From positions 3,906,001-3,970,000 of the forward strand of contig JAUDYN010000005.1 of NCBI GenBank assembly GCA_030407005.1: DNA of 64,000 nucleotides, in the 5' to 3' direction. This document shows, in pieces, positions 45,156-56,310 of the stretch (positions are counted from its first letter, which is position 1; the number at the start of each line of letters is the position of its first letter). The DNA comes from Desarmillaria ectypa (Eukaryota > Basidiomycota > Agaricomycetes > Agaricales > Physalacriaceae). The notes beneath the pieces are model-generated. The model ran no database searches. It saw only the letters and a program-made list of their open reading frames with translations, and was not told the origin of the DNA. Both the position numbers and the translations under genes were made by a program.

Positions 45156-46844
45156 CTCATTCAACCTGAATGTAATCCCCCGTGGAACTCTGATGCGATG
45201 ATGACGCCCCCTTGGGAGGCTTGATGACCAAATCCAGCTGCTGCCTGTAAGATTGGTGTCAGTCTCAAGCATAAAGGCAGCGAGGAGAAAAGGCGTAGAG
45301 ACGACAATACTCACAGCCGCATCCTCAGTAACAGCTTTCTATTCGCCGAATGCATATCATTCCCAGCCTTGATGGCGCGCGCAAACAAATCTGCCCTGTG
45401 ATCAACCTGTTTGACCTGTAGAATCTTCTCGGGACGTTAACATATAAAAAAGGGAGGTTGGTTACAAGACATACTTTGTTCTGACTATCCACCCTCCCTT
45501 GGATATCCCCTGATTGAATGAGGGTAACCACCTGGTCCTCCGTCTCGTCCACGCTCCATCCAAAAGCTTGACTCATCCTATCGAGACGAATAGACGAGAA
45601 CGGCTGGAAGTATAGCACCACGGCACGGTTTTTGATCGCGTTCATTAAAGCTGGCACATGCGAGGTGAGATGGATGTCGATATAGTGACGAGTCTGAAGC
45701 ATCAATCAGCAGGAGAATGTAATGCAAGGGAAAAGAAACGCACAGAGTACCGCGATAGGAGGTCAAGTACAGTCTGGAACTTGCTGGCCATGTACGCCTC
45801 GATAAGTTCACGAAGATAGGGCTCCTGCTCGATGTACACGCCGAACGAGGGGTTATCCAGCACCTGAGCCTTGAACGCACCCCGAGAGAGACTCGCCATT
45901 GCGCATATAGTGCCGTATATAGCGATGTCACTTGGGCTGATGAGCCTCCCAATCCATTCACCAAGATCTTTCGTCGACCCCAGCCGCAGGAGGCTGTACG
46001 ACGCCTTCCCGTAATTGTCCTGTCCCAGATACGACAAGGCAGTAGCCAAGTCGAGCTTTGACTGCACTCTACCCCGTTCGGGGGAGGACTTCTTCGCACT
46101 GGTTGAAACCATTGGTGCAGGGATGTCTTTATTGGCAGAAGCAGAGGCGGCGGCTGTGGCTGCGTCCAAAGCGGCTTCAGCTTTGAAGACGTAGGTAGGT
46201 AGGTGGCCGTAGTTTCTTTGCTCGATGAGAAGCTCGAGGACAGAAAGGCACATATCGAGGACGTGTTGGCTTGTCGTGCAGTATTCTCGGGATTTTGTAT
46301 AATGCTTCAGCGACGTGGCGTACTCTCCGATGACTCGATAAAAGTCGCCCAAGTCGCGATGCGCCATCTGCACAGCCGTTATAAATCGTCAAGTTGACAG
46401 TCAAATACTACGCACCCGAATGCTCTCCTTGATCATGTTATTCGAGTATGTTTTCAGCTCCGTCTCAAGCTTCAATCGATCCGACTGGTTCCTAGCAAGG
46501 GTCTCGTCAATCCATCGAGCGCTGAGGGAAGAAAATTCAGATATCGGCGGAAGGGACCCATTAGAATTCGCATGAGCCTGCTCGTACGCCGTTACGAGGC
46601 CTTGGTACTGAGACGGGTCGCGAGATTGGTGGATATGCTGGATGGCTAGGTGGAAAGCATCAACGGCAATCGTTGGGCACAGTTGAATTATATGGGTCAG
46701 GCGGTCCACGGCAGTACGCCCAGAGTAATTGGATATATAGCTCTCAAGGTCAAAAGGATGCGCGTCGTCCACCGGGACGGTGAATGAACGTTTGGGCTGC
46801 GAGGTGCTGGCCTGCGTATTCTCTTCAGGTACATCGATATCCAT
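45156..46844 (-). CDS. csn1: COP9 signalosome subunit 1 (CSN1/GPS1)
   Basis: About five exons run from ATG 46844 to the stop at 45156 (roughly 480 residues). The N-terminal half has FDLESYISNYSGRTAVDRLT and HRDLGDFYRVIGEYATSLKH (RPN7 helical repeats, PF10602). The middle has KLDLATALSYLGQDNYGKAS and YGTICAMASLSRGAFK. The PCI domain (PF01399) carries LMNAIKNRAVVLYFQPFSSI, RLDRMSQAFGWSVDETEDQV and LIQSGDIQGRVDSQNK. This is the standard layout of CSN1, close to proteasome lid subunit Rpn7; the order RPN7-PCI and the SAKK insert (about residues 230-250, low complexity) favour CSN1. The signalosome removes Nedd8 from cullins and so controls SCF ligases, which use F-box proteins like those in this window. 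The gene is intact and lies between two tRNA-Ala genes. Confidence 0.9.
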
Positions 46845-46982
46845 CTCGCCGAATCTCTAGGGCTGCTGCAAGCAATTTGTTGGAAGAGGTGGTGGTGGTA
46901 ATGGGCGAGACTGGGCGAGACTTCAACCGTTACGTGAGTTTGAGAAGTAAATCATGAATAGCGTAATCTGAAAATTTAGTAT

Positions 46983-47061
46983 GGGCACTTGGCACAGTTG
47001 GTAGCGCGCACGCTTCGCATTAAGTTTGCGTGAGGTCGTGGGTTCAACTCCCACAGTGTCC
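46983..47061 (+). tRNA. tRNA-Ala (anticodon CGC), 7-nt intron
   Basis: Acceptor GGGCACT pairs with AGTGTCC (with G3:U70), the D arm is GCACAGTTGGTAGCGC, and the T arm is GTGGGTTCAACTCCCAC. The anticodon stem CACGC / GCGTG holds TTCGCA, a 7-nt intron and T, giving anticodon CGC for alanine. The mature sequence is nearly the same as that of the UGC gene at 44927-45010. Confidence 0.88.
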
Positions 47062-47670
47062 ATGGTAATTAGTTTTTATGCTCTTTTCTGCTGGAGAGCG
47101 ATGGTCATAGGCATGACAGTTGTAAATGTTAAGAGTAGTAGTATATAATGTATACTTACGAGACCTCCGGGGGATGTAAGTCAGAAGTAAGTTATTGCTT
47201 GTAATTTTATTTCTATTCGATACGGTGATTTATCGTAGATGCACATTATATCATTTGCACGTCGCCGCAGAAGTCTTGAAGACTCTTTGTTTTCATATTT
47301 TCAGGTGTCACTGTGGCTTAAAGTACAGGCATTGATGGTTGGAGTTAGAAACCACAAAGTACGTGAACAATGCTGGATGAACCTTGGAGCACAGGCCCAC
47401 AGCAATGTCGTTAGTCGAATCTCGGAATGAGGACGCGATTTCTCAGGCTCTATAACTCTTTATACTCAACACGCTTGACAGGCCGTGATAAAATTCGAGT
47501 GAGATATTCGCAGCGGTCTAGTGCACTCCCTATATACGAACACAGCAAGCACAGAAATAGCTTGAAGGCACGCAAGGTGCTCCGAAGGGATCAAACAATC
47601 AAACTTGTGATAAGCAACCTGAGAGGACAGGAAAGCGGCATGTAGTAGGGATGGACTCTAGCTGGCTGAA
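47062..47670. other. Intergenic, no gene seen
   Basis: Short plus-strand frames at 47239-47430 and 47427-47645 have no motif or splice partner that I can support. Confidence 0.5.
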
Positions 47671-50600
47671 CTAATTAGGACCACGCGTGGTGTTCACCTC
47701 TTCGTTCATCTCAACATTCGAAACGTCTTCGCCTTCTTCTTCTTCTTCTTCTTCTTCTTCTTCAATAGTCACCGCTTGGGAGCCATACGTGATCCCTGGC
47801 ACAAATGGCCTATCCGGAATGGCACCAACGCCTGGAATACCGTGAGCCCAATCAAAGCATGTTGGATCAAGACTCCAGGATGGCATCATTTTTTTCAGAA
47901 GAGCAGCAGATGCCGGTGTCTTGTATGGGTGCTCTTGAAGGATTGTACTCAAGGAGAGAATCGTGGAATATGTATCCTGCTCGTTTGCGTCGATAGCCTT
48001 GTAGACGGAAGGTGAACAGCCAGAGATATTTATCGTATACCGAGGGTGTCCTTTCCTGTCGGACTGCCGTGGAAGTTTCGTTTCAGTGTCCAATAGTCTT
48101 TCAATCGCACTTGAAGGAGCCAGTGGTGTTGTGGGTGACCCTTGCGAAGACGATGATACCACCGGGCGTTGACTCTCAGCAAGCTGCATAGAAATGACGA
48201 TATAAGGCACGTCAATATCCGTATCCTCGTCCAGCCAAAATCCAAGCGCTTCCGCACTGATAGTATCGTTCCTCCCGTAGAACTTCCGCTCGTCCTCGAC
48301 AGATATCATGATACCCGAGCGTTGGAACCGGTCAAGCGGTAGCCGGTCGACATCAAAATCTGGACGCGTCGCCTGCTCTTTGGGAACGATGAGAAGAGGA
48401 ATGAAGATATCGACGAGGGAATGTCCAAAGGAGCATTGATAAGCCATGCCACGGATGAACGCCGCCATCCCAAAGCCATAATTGATAGCATCAGAAGATC
48501 CAGCGCGTCCAAAGTGGGTGAAGTGCACGTATGCGTACTCGAACGCCTCAGCAAAAGTCGCTCCTCTCACCCGATCATCAGCCATGCTCTGAAAAAGCTT
48601 GGGAAGATGCTCTTCAGGAAGAAGGGCTGCTAAAAAGTCCATCAGAAGGATAGGTCTCGAATAAACGGCCTGGTTATGACGGTGGGAATCCGGCATCGTA
48701 GGATGTTTCTTGTCCAGTAGCAGTCGATGTATTGCCGCATCCCAGGCTTTCGTAAGGATAATTCTGGCAACGAGTTGGCACCTTTCATCATTATCGAGGA
48801 GATCGTCTTCAAAAAGGCGGTGAACAACTTGCACCATGTCAACTCGTTCCTCATATATGGAAATGGCAGCTGCTTCCGCCAGGATCGGCTCCGAAGGATA
48901 CCCGGACGTCGTATACTCCCCATGGGCTGGAGCGGAGAACATCATCCGCATGTGTGCTCTCACCATCTCCTCTTGCAGCCGGCGAGACTCCTCTCGACGA
49001 GGTTCATATTCAATCATAACCCTGATATCCACTAGAGCCATCTTGAACACATCGAGCTCTCCCCACAGTCTGCTCCCGGACATCACAGTCCCAGGCTCAC
49101 GCATGTGAATCCCAAATTTCGGCATTGCTGTACAATCCTTGTGTGTCAACTTGGTCCGAGCCAAATATATGATCCACTGTTCCAAGGCGCCCGCAGCGAG
49201 CATTGTATGCCACCTAGAGCGTTAATATTAATTCAGCGCAATGAAGGTCAGAAGAACGTGAAACTTACATCGGCCGTCCAAAGCGAGCAAGGTGCTGGAT
49301 GCTCCGTATGCGTTCAAACGTCAGCTCGGGATCGTTGAATCGGATATTCGCACAGACATCAAAGGGGAGAATGGTAAACGGTGCAGGCAAAGTGGCTGTG
49401 ATGTTGGTTGCCCGGACTAATATACTGTTGGACATGGGCAAGCTCAGCGCCGCACTCGTCGACATGAACATGATGAAGTGGTCGGGATCGTCGAGATAGG
49501 CCATCGCTGAGCATAAAGAGGCATAGTTACTTTGCGCGCTGATGCCCCTTCGGATCAGGGTATGAGCCTCGTCAATATAAATCAATAGCTTTAATTTCTT
49601 GCTATGGTCGACGGTCACCGTGTTGATCAGATCCCGGTAAGCGTCCTTGGTGCGCCGTACGAGTTTCTCTTTTTCTTCGGAAGGCGCATCCCACACTTCG
49701 AACTATCAGAACATCAGCATCGCACATGGCGTAGCGTAAACGGTGAATCTCACTCTTCGAGCCTCACTGCAAATGGTATCATATAGAGTGTCGCGATAGA
49801 GGGGTTCATCCAGATAACTTCGCCAGCGGAGTGCTGTGTCCTCCCCGGGTTTGTCTCCCACTAATACCATGAGGACTTCCCGAACTTTCTGGAACAGGAT
49901 GTACAAGAAACACAGGTATCGAATCTGTAGGTCCCCGTATTCAGAAATCAAGTAGTCGCGAAGCTCGATGTCTGGGTCCGGATAGGCTGTCACAAAGTCA
50001 GAGGCAATGATATGAATCAAAATAAAAGACACACGAGCTCCACCACTAGATGCTCTGATATTAATCGGAATAGTGAATATTTGCGCTGCTATTTCATGCA
50101 TTGTTCGTGATTTCCCTGCGCCCGAACTTTGAATCATTGCACCGATGCATCCATAACCGTCTATCTTTGAGATTGAGAGATGGTCTTCGATTTCTGCGAT
50201 GATAGCTGCAGGATAGTCGTCAATGTACGGTGACTCCCATGCTAGTATCGCTGCAGAGGCTAGACGACCTCCACCTCCAGTAATGCCTTAAATGAATGAC
50301 AAAGTTAAATTGTGATGTATAAAATAGAGAGCCGGACGTACATTCCGGATACACATCCGTCGTCTGAGGCAACCTGATAGGACCTATAGATGACATCGAG
50401 TGAGATTTTCAGTAAATTTGCTGAAAGATATACATACGAAGTCTGAAAAGATCGCGGACACTCTGGTGCATGGTTTCCTGATCAAGCACCTTACGTGCGG
50501 CGTTCAGAACGACGTCGAAAACACCCTTGTCGGCATGCAGGAGCCCTTGTAGGTTACTGTTGCTGATTTTCAGAAAGTTTATTTCGGCTTTCCTGTAATC

Positions 50601-50894
50601 CCCTGCACCTCTCAGCAATTGTTTAGCAAATAACACTAATATTGGTAAGCGCGACGACCTTGACACAGGATCGTCCTGCATCGACAAGGCTTCTGTAAGG
50701 TCATCGCGTGTTTCGCGAAGTAGATAAAGGTCGACAATGCTCTTAACATCCTCGCGGCTAAGTCGTTCATCGAGAAGTAATGGGGGGTAAGAAAGTTTGT
50801 GGGGAGGATGAGAGTTGCTATCCATGTCAGAGAGTGAGTGTTTATATGTTTTTACGACCTCGTAGTTCATGAGGAAGAGACTGGAAGAGTTCAA
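47671..50894 (-). CDS. Large P-loop NTPase, uncharacterised fungal family
   Basis: At least six exons on the minus strand join in frame to roughly 1,000 residues. The P-loop is AMIQSSGAGKSRTMHEIA (complement of about 50137-50086); its first position is Gln, not the usual Gly/Ala. Walker B is LKLLIYIDEAHTL (about 49597-49561), followed by a FMSTSAALSLP sensor-like loop and PAPFTILPFDVCANIRFNDP. A long helical C-terminal half contains DIDVPYIVISMQLAESQRP and GHPRYTINISGCSPSVYK, and it ends in an acidic Glu tract coded by (CTT)n at 47732-47763. The layout resembles large NTPases found in many copies in agaricomycetes; a link to Crinkler/RHS-type NTPases is only my guess. There is no signal peptide or membrane helix. 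A broken inverted copy is at 29884-32181. Start 50894 is kept because the copy is similar from SLF.MNY on. Confidence 0.75.
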
Positions 50895-51177
50895 GACACC
50901 ATCGTCAGATTAGTCATCCGTGACATCAGTCTTGGCGGGCCTGGCGGGCCGTCGACCTTTTTCCATCTCAACACTCAACTAAGCGTCGGATCCGAGCAAT
51001 ATGTTTACAACCACCAGATCTGTCACTCACAGAATACGTATATCCGTTTTCCGAAGATACGCGAAACAAACACCAACCAAAACATACGGACCCGTAAAGA
51101 CACTGAAGCAGGGTTCACAAATGTATGCATCGTGAAACCAATCTTGGAAGGAAATGAACGATAATTTGAAGTCATAG

Positions 51178-51882
51178 AGACGAGGAACCCTCCAAAGAAG
51201 AGAACGCCTCTTCGTCAGCTCTCCCTCCGAAACCTATTCCAAAACGCCAGCTTCATCGGGTGACCTTTATGTATGTAACAAATCTATTGTCACTTTTCAG
51301 GACCTATCCTCATGTTTCCTTTCAAGCCACGGAAACGACCCTCAACACGTACAGGTATTAGAAGAGCTCCGCAAAGTCGAAAAACTCCTCCCCTTCTGTC
51401 TACATCCAGATAGCAGGAACCTCGGGCATGCTCCTAGCACCGAGCCAAGTGCGCTACAGGTCGAGGGTAAAGCCATCCCAACTCTCGACGAGGTTCAATC
51501 CATCATCGAATTTGACGGAATGAGGTTCATACGGCAAGCCAAAGCCCAAACTGACAACCTTCAAGGGCTCATGGAGAGCCTGGAGCGTGATCCCGAATGC
51601 ATGCGCCTCCCTATCGTAATCGACTGGACGACAAAGAAAGTCCTTCTGGACAGGTCGTCGCGCATCTACCCCAAGACCATGTACCGGGAGAAGAGGATAA
51701 AGGAGAAGGAAGTGCTCAAGTGGTTGATAGAACGAATCTTTCCAAAGGCGAGGCAGAGGCTTTGGTCTGTGGATCCATCAAACGCCGTTCAGGCACAGAA
51801 GTGGTTTGACATAGTCAGAGCTGAAATCAAGCTCCGGAAGTCGCTGTTCACCCAGACTTACGGACAACCATTTGATCGTTGA
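51178..51882 (+). CDS. Unrecognised family member 1 (possibly partial)
   Basis: One open frame runs from just after a TAG near 51175 to the stop at 51882, but its first ATG is at 51520. Similarity to members 2 and 3 begins upstream of that ATG, at IPTLDEVQSIIEFDGMRFIR, so a 5' exon is missing from my model or the gene has lost its start. A possible intron (51272-51300, gtatgt...cag) is short. Shared marks are an acidic start motif (DEVQSI), LMESLERDPE, MRLPIVIDWTTKKVLLDRSS with RIYPKTM, and a basic helical tail ending in LRKSLFTQTYGQ. I do not recognise the family. It is divergent from the P-loop NTPase gene. Confidence 0.5.
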   Translation, partial: RRGTLQRRERLFVSSPSETYSKTPASSGDLYVCNKSIVTFQDLSSCFLSSHGNDPQHVQVLEELRKVEKLLPFCLHPDSRNLGHAPSTEPSALQVEGKAIPTLDEVQSIIEFDGMRFIRQAKAQTDNLQGLMESLERDPECMRLPIVIDWTTKKVLLDRSSRIYPKTMYREKRIKEKEVLKWLIERIFPKARQRLWSVDPSNAVQAQKWFDIVRAEIKLRKSLFTQTYGQPFDR

Positions 51883-52682
51883 GTATTACGGTATCGGCAG
51901 CGCCCCAGTCTTCCGAGTTGGTCATTAAAGATTCATCATATACTCCCATACTCATGAATAGCATTAGAATCATCATAGTCGACCGCAATACTCCTCAAAG
52001 GGATCAGATATTCACATATCATTCCGGGTCTGATGAACATTTACTACTCTCAAGATGCATCTGGAACCACCCCGAAAGCTTCATCATCGTACTAGTACCA
52101 TGTCACACGACACTCGCCATGACAAGCTTCCCGTCCCACCGTGGACCGGACTAGAGGGGAGATTTACGTGAAATCTGCGTCTCGGTGCGTGCAATCCGTC
52201 GGGTAACAAGTGGTGAGAGAGGAAAGTCAGGCGAAAATTACGACCCCAGTGGGATTGAGGGTCCAATCCAACGCTTTCGTTAGAAGCATTGTTCACAGTG
52301 CCACCATCAGGACTAGCATGTACTACCCGTGTGTACAATATCAGTGACATCTTCTGCAGTTGAGCTAAGATGCAGGGACATCCGACAATATTTACTTGAC
52401 TTGCACTGCCTCCTAAGACATTGACGCTGCGTCGCCAGGGTAGAGAAAGCGTCAATTAAGGAATACAATGCCGCTGGAAAATAAATCTCAGAATTCTTGC
52501 CATCTTGCAAGCGCTTCATGCGTAAAAAAGCACCAAGACTACATCTCTAAAGGTTTAATAATGTAATCTCGCATAAGTAACAGAGTTACCCCCCGAAATT
52601 TCGTAGGCAAGGTCGCACCCTTGAACAAATTTTGTACTCCTGGCTCATAATAGGAATAAAAATGCTCGATGGGATACTGCAG
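51883..52682. other. Intergenic, no gene seen
   Basis: Only short frames; no family match. It ends at the minus-strand tRNA-Ile. Confidence 0.5.
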
Positions 52683-52756
52683 TGGCCAACGTGGGGATCG
52701 AACCCAAGACCTTCGCGTTATTAGCACGACGCTCTAACCAACTGAGCTAGCCGGCC
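52683..52756 (-). tRNA. tRNA-Ile (anticodon AAU)
   Basis: The complement reads GGCCGGCTAGCTCAGTTGGT and on to a 3' GTTGGCCA. Acceptor (GGCCGGC/GTTGGCC, two G-U pairs), D arm, anticodon loop CTAATAA and T arm TTGGGTTCGATCCCCA are all present. Anticodon AAT reads isoleucine codons after A34 is changed to inosine. No intron. Confidence 0.93.
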
Positions 52757-53226
52757 AATGGGATTGATGATAATAATCAACTATAAAATGAAGATGAACT
52801 TTGCTTGAACGTGGACCCTTCAGGCTGACGAGTGGCGCCCAAGTAAGCACTATTAGTCCCTCCAACAGATGGCTTGGTCATCCACCAGCATCATTTCATG
52901 TTTGCACAGTTGATCACAGTCATCACGTCCTTCAAATCGTGAGTCCATCATTTGATTTGGCAGCCTCACTCGTCCGCGTCAGTGCTTGGATGCATGGACA
53001 CAAATGTGCTCGATATCAAGGTCATTTCATCTTTGTCGGTAAAACGGCATACTTACCAATTCGTCACCCTTTGTCATCATGCTGTATTACTGATGTAACT
53101 AACAAGTATTTCTGTTCCCATGCCTGCACGGCTGAACGGTCTTTGGCCCAACGCGTATAAAAGGCGTACCATGGCTCGAAAATCCTCATCATTTACAACC
53201 ATTAAACCTCCTCTTGCAGTACAACA
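52757..53226. promoter_or_regulatory. 5' flank of the old yellow enzyme gene
   Basis: A TATA-like box, GTATAAAAGGCG, lies at 53155-53166, about 60 nt upstream of the ATG at 53227. No gene is seen between the tRNA-Ile and this promoter. Confidence 0.6.
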
Positions 53227-54592
53227 ATGTCGAACCTCAAAGCTCTTTTCCAGCCCCTTAAAGTTGGCCCTATCACCCTCAGGAATAGGATTTTCATGTC
53301 CGCCATGACGCGTAACCGTTCCGTGCCAACGAACATTCCTAATAATCTCAACGTCGAGTACTACCGACAACGTGCCGCAGGAGGCGCTGGCTTGATTATC
53401 TCGGAAGGTGTTCTCATCGCTCAACAAGGGTGCGCGTATCTCTCGCGTTGTTTTTGGCGCTGGTCCTTATACAAATCTTAGCACTGAATGGCCGAATGCT
53501 CCTGGTATCTGGTCCCAAGATCAGGTCAAGGGATGGAAAAAGGTCACTGACGCTGTACACGAAGAGGGAGGCGTTATCTTCGCTCAGGTACATTTTATTT
53601 CCCTCTTTTTTCTTCAGCTCCTGACATGGTCTAATTTCCAGCTATGGCATCGTCAGTATCAAGCCATTCTCATCGTAGGAAATATATACTGACATATTCC
53701 TAGTTGGACGCGTAAGCCACCCTGATGCACCAGAGCAAATCGCCTCAGGAAAACCCGTCTACGCACCGTCAGCAATCGCAGCCCGAGGAGGCAAGTTCCG
53801 TTTCCTCCCTGGCCAGCCTGGCTATGTCACCCCCACAGTAATCGACGACCCCCGTACTCTGCTTTCCCAATGGAAACAAGCTGCCGTGAACGCGAAAGAA
53901 GCCGGGTTCGATGGTGTAGAGATCCACGGTGCGAACGGGTACTTGGTCCACCAATTCCTCGATAGCACGTCCAATCACCGGACAGACGAGTGGGGTGGGA
54001 GTGTGCAGAATAGAGTCCGTTTCGCATTGGAGGTTGTCAAGACCGCATTGGAGGTCTGGGGAGCAGAAAGGGTTGGTATCAAGTTTAACCCTGCCGGGGG
54101 GTATAATGATGTCGGGTATGTCCTGATTCCAAGTGGTATGGTTTATCTTTGGCTGACCGGTTGAACAGAATGCCACTTCAAGAAACCTTGGACACGTTCC
54201 GGTACCTCATCTCAGAACTTGACAGTCTCGGAATCGCCTACGTCACGCTCGTGCGGTACGCGGAGTCTTATGATCCTGTTATTGATGGTGCTCGGCGCGG
54301 AACGAAGCATGATATCCTCGGCACGTATGCGTCCTTGTTGAAGAACCCTGCTACGAGGGTGTTTTCTAATGCGTCCTTCACGGGCGAGGAGGCGGCGCGG
54401 TATGTTGAGGATGAGAAGGTGGACGGAGTGTTCTTTGGTATTCCGTGGGTGGCAAACCCAGATTTCGCGAGGAGGTTGGAGAAAGGCGCGCCACTGGAAG
54501 GGAATATTGATTTTACGACGCTGTATGGGCATGGGGGAATAGAGGAGGACGAGAGGAAAGGGTATGCCGACTATCCTCTGGCGGCGTTTTAG
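53227..54592 (+). CDS. Old yellow enzyme (NADH:flavin oxidoreductase)
   Basis: Five exons (53227-53429, 53482-53587, 53642-53651, 53704-54115, 54169-54592) give 384 residues in frame; exon 3 is only 10 nt. Old yellow enzyme marks are [20 protein letters not shown], the FMN-phosphate side motif EGGVIFAQ + LWHLGR (joined through the microexon), and the signature [20 protein letters not shown] with [17 protein letters not shown]. His and Asn of HGAN bind the substrate carbonyl and Tyr of GANGY is the usual proton donor. The C-terminal [20 protein letters not shown] is also typical. These are cytosolic FMN enzymes that reduce activated C=C bonds with NADPH. Length and residues fit an active enzyme. 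It stands alone between tRNA-Ile and a gene-poor stretch, so the natural substrate cannot be inferred. Confidence 0.95.
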
Positions 54593-55734
54593 ATATTCTT
54601 ACTTTTAGGTCATTATACCATTGTATGTGTCCCTATCCGAATTTTAATGTAGTTCTAGTTCGAAGATGCACCAAAGTATCGACCATCATTAGCTTCAACT
54701 GACATTCCAACATATCGCTTGCATTCATGTCTGGTTTACCGCCAGCATAAAATGGGTGAATAATGGATTAATCAGCTACTCTCATGGCGGGAAATAGGCG
54801 CGTATATGAGGCAGAATTGGCGATGGCATCCATAATTTAACTTGTATTTTTATTGGTAGGATCAGAGTCGGCAACGACTCGGCCTTAAGAAGCCGAAGAG
54901 CCGTGTAAAGCCGAAGTCGGAATGAGCAGAATCCACCAAGTGATCCGCCCTAAATGGCTCAACTCGGTTGCAACTCCGACTTTTAATTGTTTGAAGGAAG
55001 AGGACTCCTTCCGGTTCTGAAAAATACCTGTCTCTAACTTGTCGTAAATTTCTACTCAAACCTTCTTTTTGTGCCTCTCTATCCTGGAATCAAGTCAATT
55101 TCTCGGCAAAAGTAAATGCCTTGAAGCTGAGTCATGTCAAAGCCAAAGATATAAATTGACTTCGGAGCTCAAAGCCGAGTCATCCGGATTCAAGCCGTGA
55201 TTGGAGCCGGTCCCAATGACATTGTCCTCATTGGGAAGTAGATCACGTTACATGACGAAGGTGGAAACTTCATTTCTCAGTTTGCCATGTTCTCCCTTGT
55301 CTTCTCAGCATCACGGCCAAGATGCTTCAACGTACCCCGGAACTTTGGTTCTTCAAGACGACAACTCGCACACAAACCAAAGGAAACCAGCTCTAAATGT
55401 CCAAATGGCAAGAGATCCAAGACGCCGGTTGATAGGGCTCGTGAAAAGTACGTCCAGACTGTCATTGATCCTTGCTCTCGCTCATGATTTTTCCCCAGAG
55501 AAAAGTACATATGAGATTCTGAACACCAGGATCCTACTGAGTATACGGCAGATACCTCGCTCGCTGGGATGCAAAACTGAAGGAAGAGCGAACGTGGAAT
55601 GTGACCATCATGTTCGTCTTTCCTTCCCTATCTTTTATTACTTGTCTCTCACGCGATTGTGAAGCCGGGGAAATGATCCAATATACGATACGATTGTTAC
55701 TCTCTTGTCATCACTCACCGCCTACAATCCCTTC
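54593..55734. other. Gene-poor stretch
   Basis: No gene supported. Around 54860-55200 a motif rich in AAGCCGA/GAGCCGA recurs in both orientations (for example 54886-54925 and 55160-55200), like a decayed simple or dispersed repeat. Frames at 55201-55662 and 55277-55510 overlap on opposite strands and match nothing I know. Confidence 0.4.
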
Positions 55735-56310
55735 ATGTTCCACCCTTCATCACGCATACGAGACAGCAGACAGACGCCGCGTGGAAAACTTCCCAAGTTC
55801 ATGTCGCCCAAGTTTTTCGTACCCCCGATTGAAAAGGTCTCGCCGACTCGCGACGACATTGATCTGATAGCCCAAATTACCGGACATCCGTGGATTGATA
55901 TATGGAACAAGCAGCGGCATGGATCTGCTCCGACGCATAACTTGGATGAGTTTGTACGGTATACGGAGCAACACCCGGACGCGGTGATGTATCCCATTAT
56001 GATTGTACGGGAGGAAACGGTTGTTATTGGAGTGTCGAAGATATTAAGGACGATCAAGGAATGGAAGCAGGAAGCTGACAAGAGGGAGAGGCATGAACTC
56101 GACAGGCTGACGACGCATATGACTCCGGTGGCCAAAAATGAGGTGGAACTGAGAAGGACGCTGTATCGCCAGGTGTATGGTCCTGGGACGGCGTATCATC
56201 AGGAAATCGGGGAGAAAGTGTTGGCTAGGGAGAAGCGGCAAGAGAGGGAGAGAGAGAAGAACGCCGGATTGTTCAGGGCCGCGATACTCAGGCGCCAGAT
56301 GAGGGCGTAA
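55735..56310 (+). CDS. Unrecognised family member 2
   Basis: One open frame of about 190 codons from ATG 55735. It shares with members 1 and 3 the motif SPTRDDIDLIAQITGHPWID, a HNLDEFVRYTEQHPDAVMYP segment and VREETVVIGVSKILRTIKEW, followed by a charged helical tail ending in LRRQMRA. The tail has ELRRTLYRQVYGPGTAY, like ELRKSLFTQTYG in member 1. Predicted mostly helical, no signal peptide in this frame; possible nuclear or RNA-binding charge (pI looks basic) but no known domain. It stands alone, about 1.1 kb from the old yellow enzyme. I do not recognise the family. Confidence 0.55.
   Translation: MFHPSSRIRDSRQTPRGKLPKFMSPKFFVPPIEKVSPTRDDIDLIAQITGHPWIDIWNKQRHGSAPTHNLDEFVRYTEQHPDAVMYPIMIVREETVVIGVSKILRTIKEWKQEADKRERHELDRLTTHMTPVAKNEVELRRTLYRQVYGPGTAYHQEIGEKVLAREKRQEREREKNAGLFRAAILRRQMRA

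Noticed and set aside
52539..52727. Minus-strand open frame of 62 codons
   Set aside because: It runs through the tRNA-Ile gene and has no protein similarity I can see.
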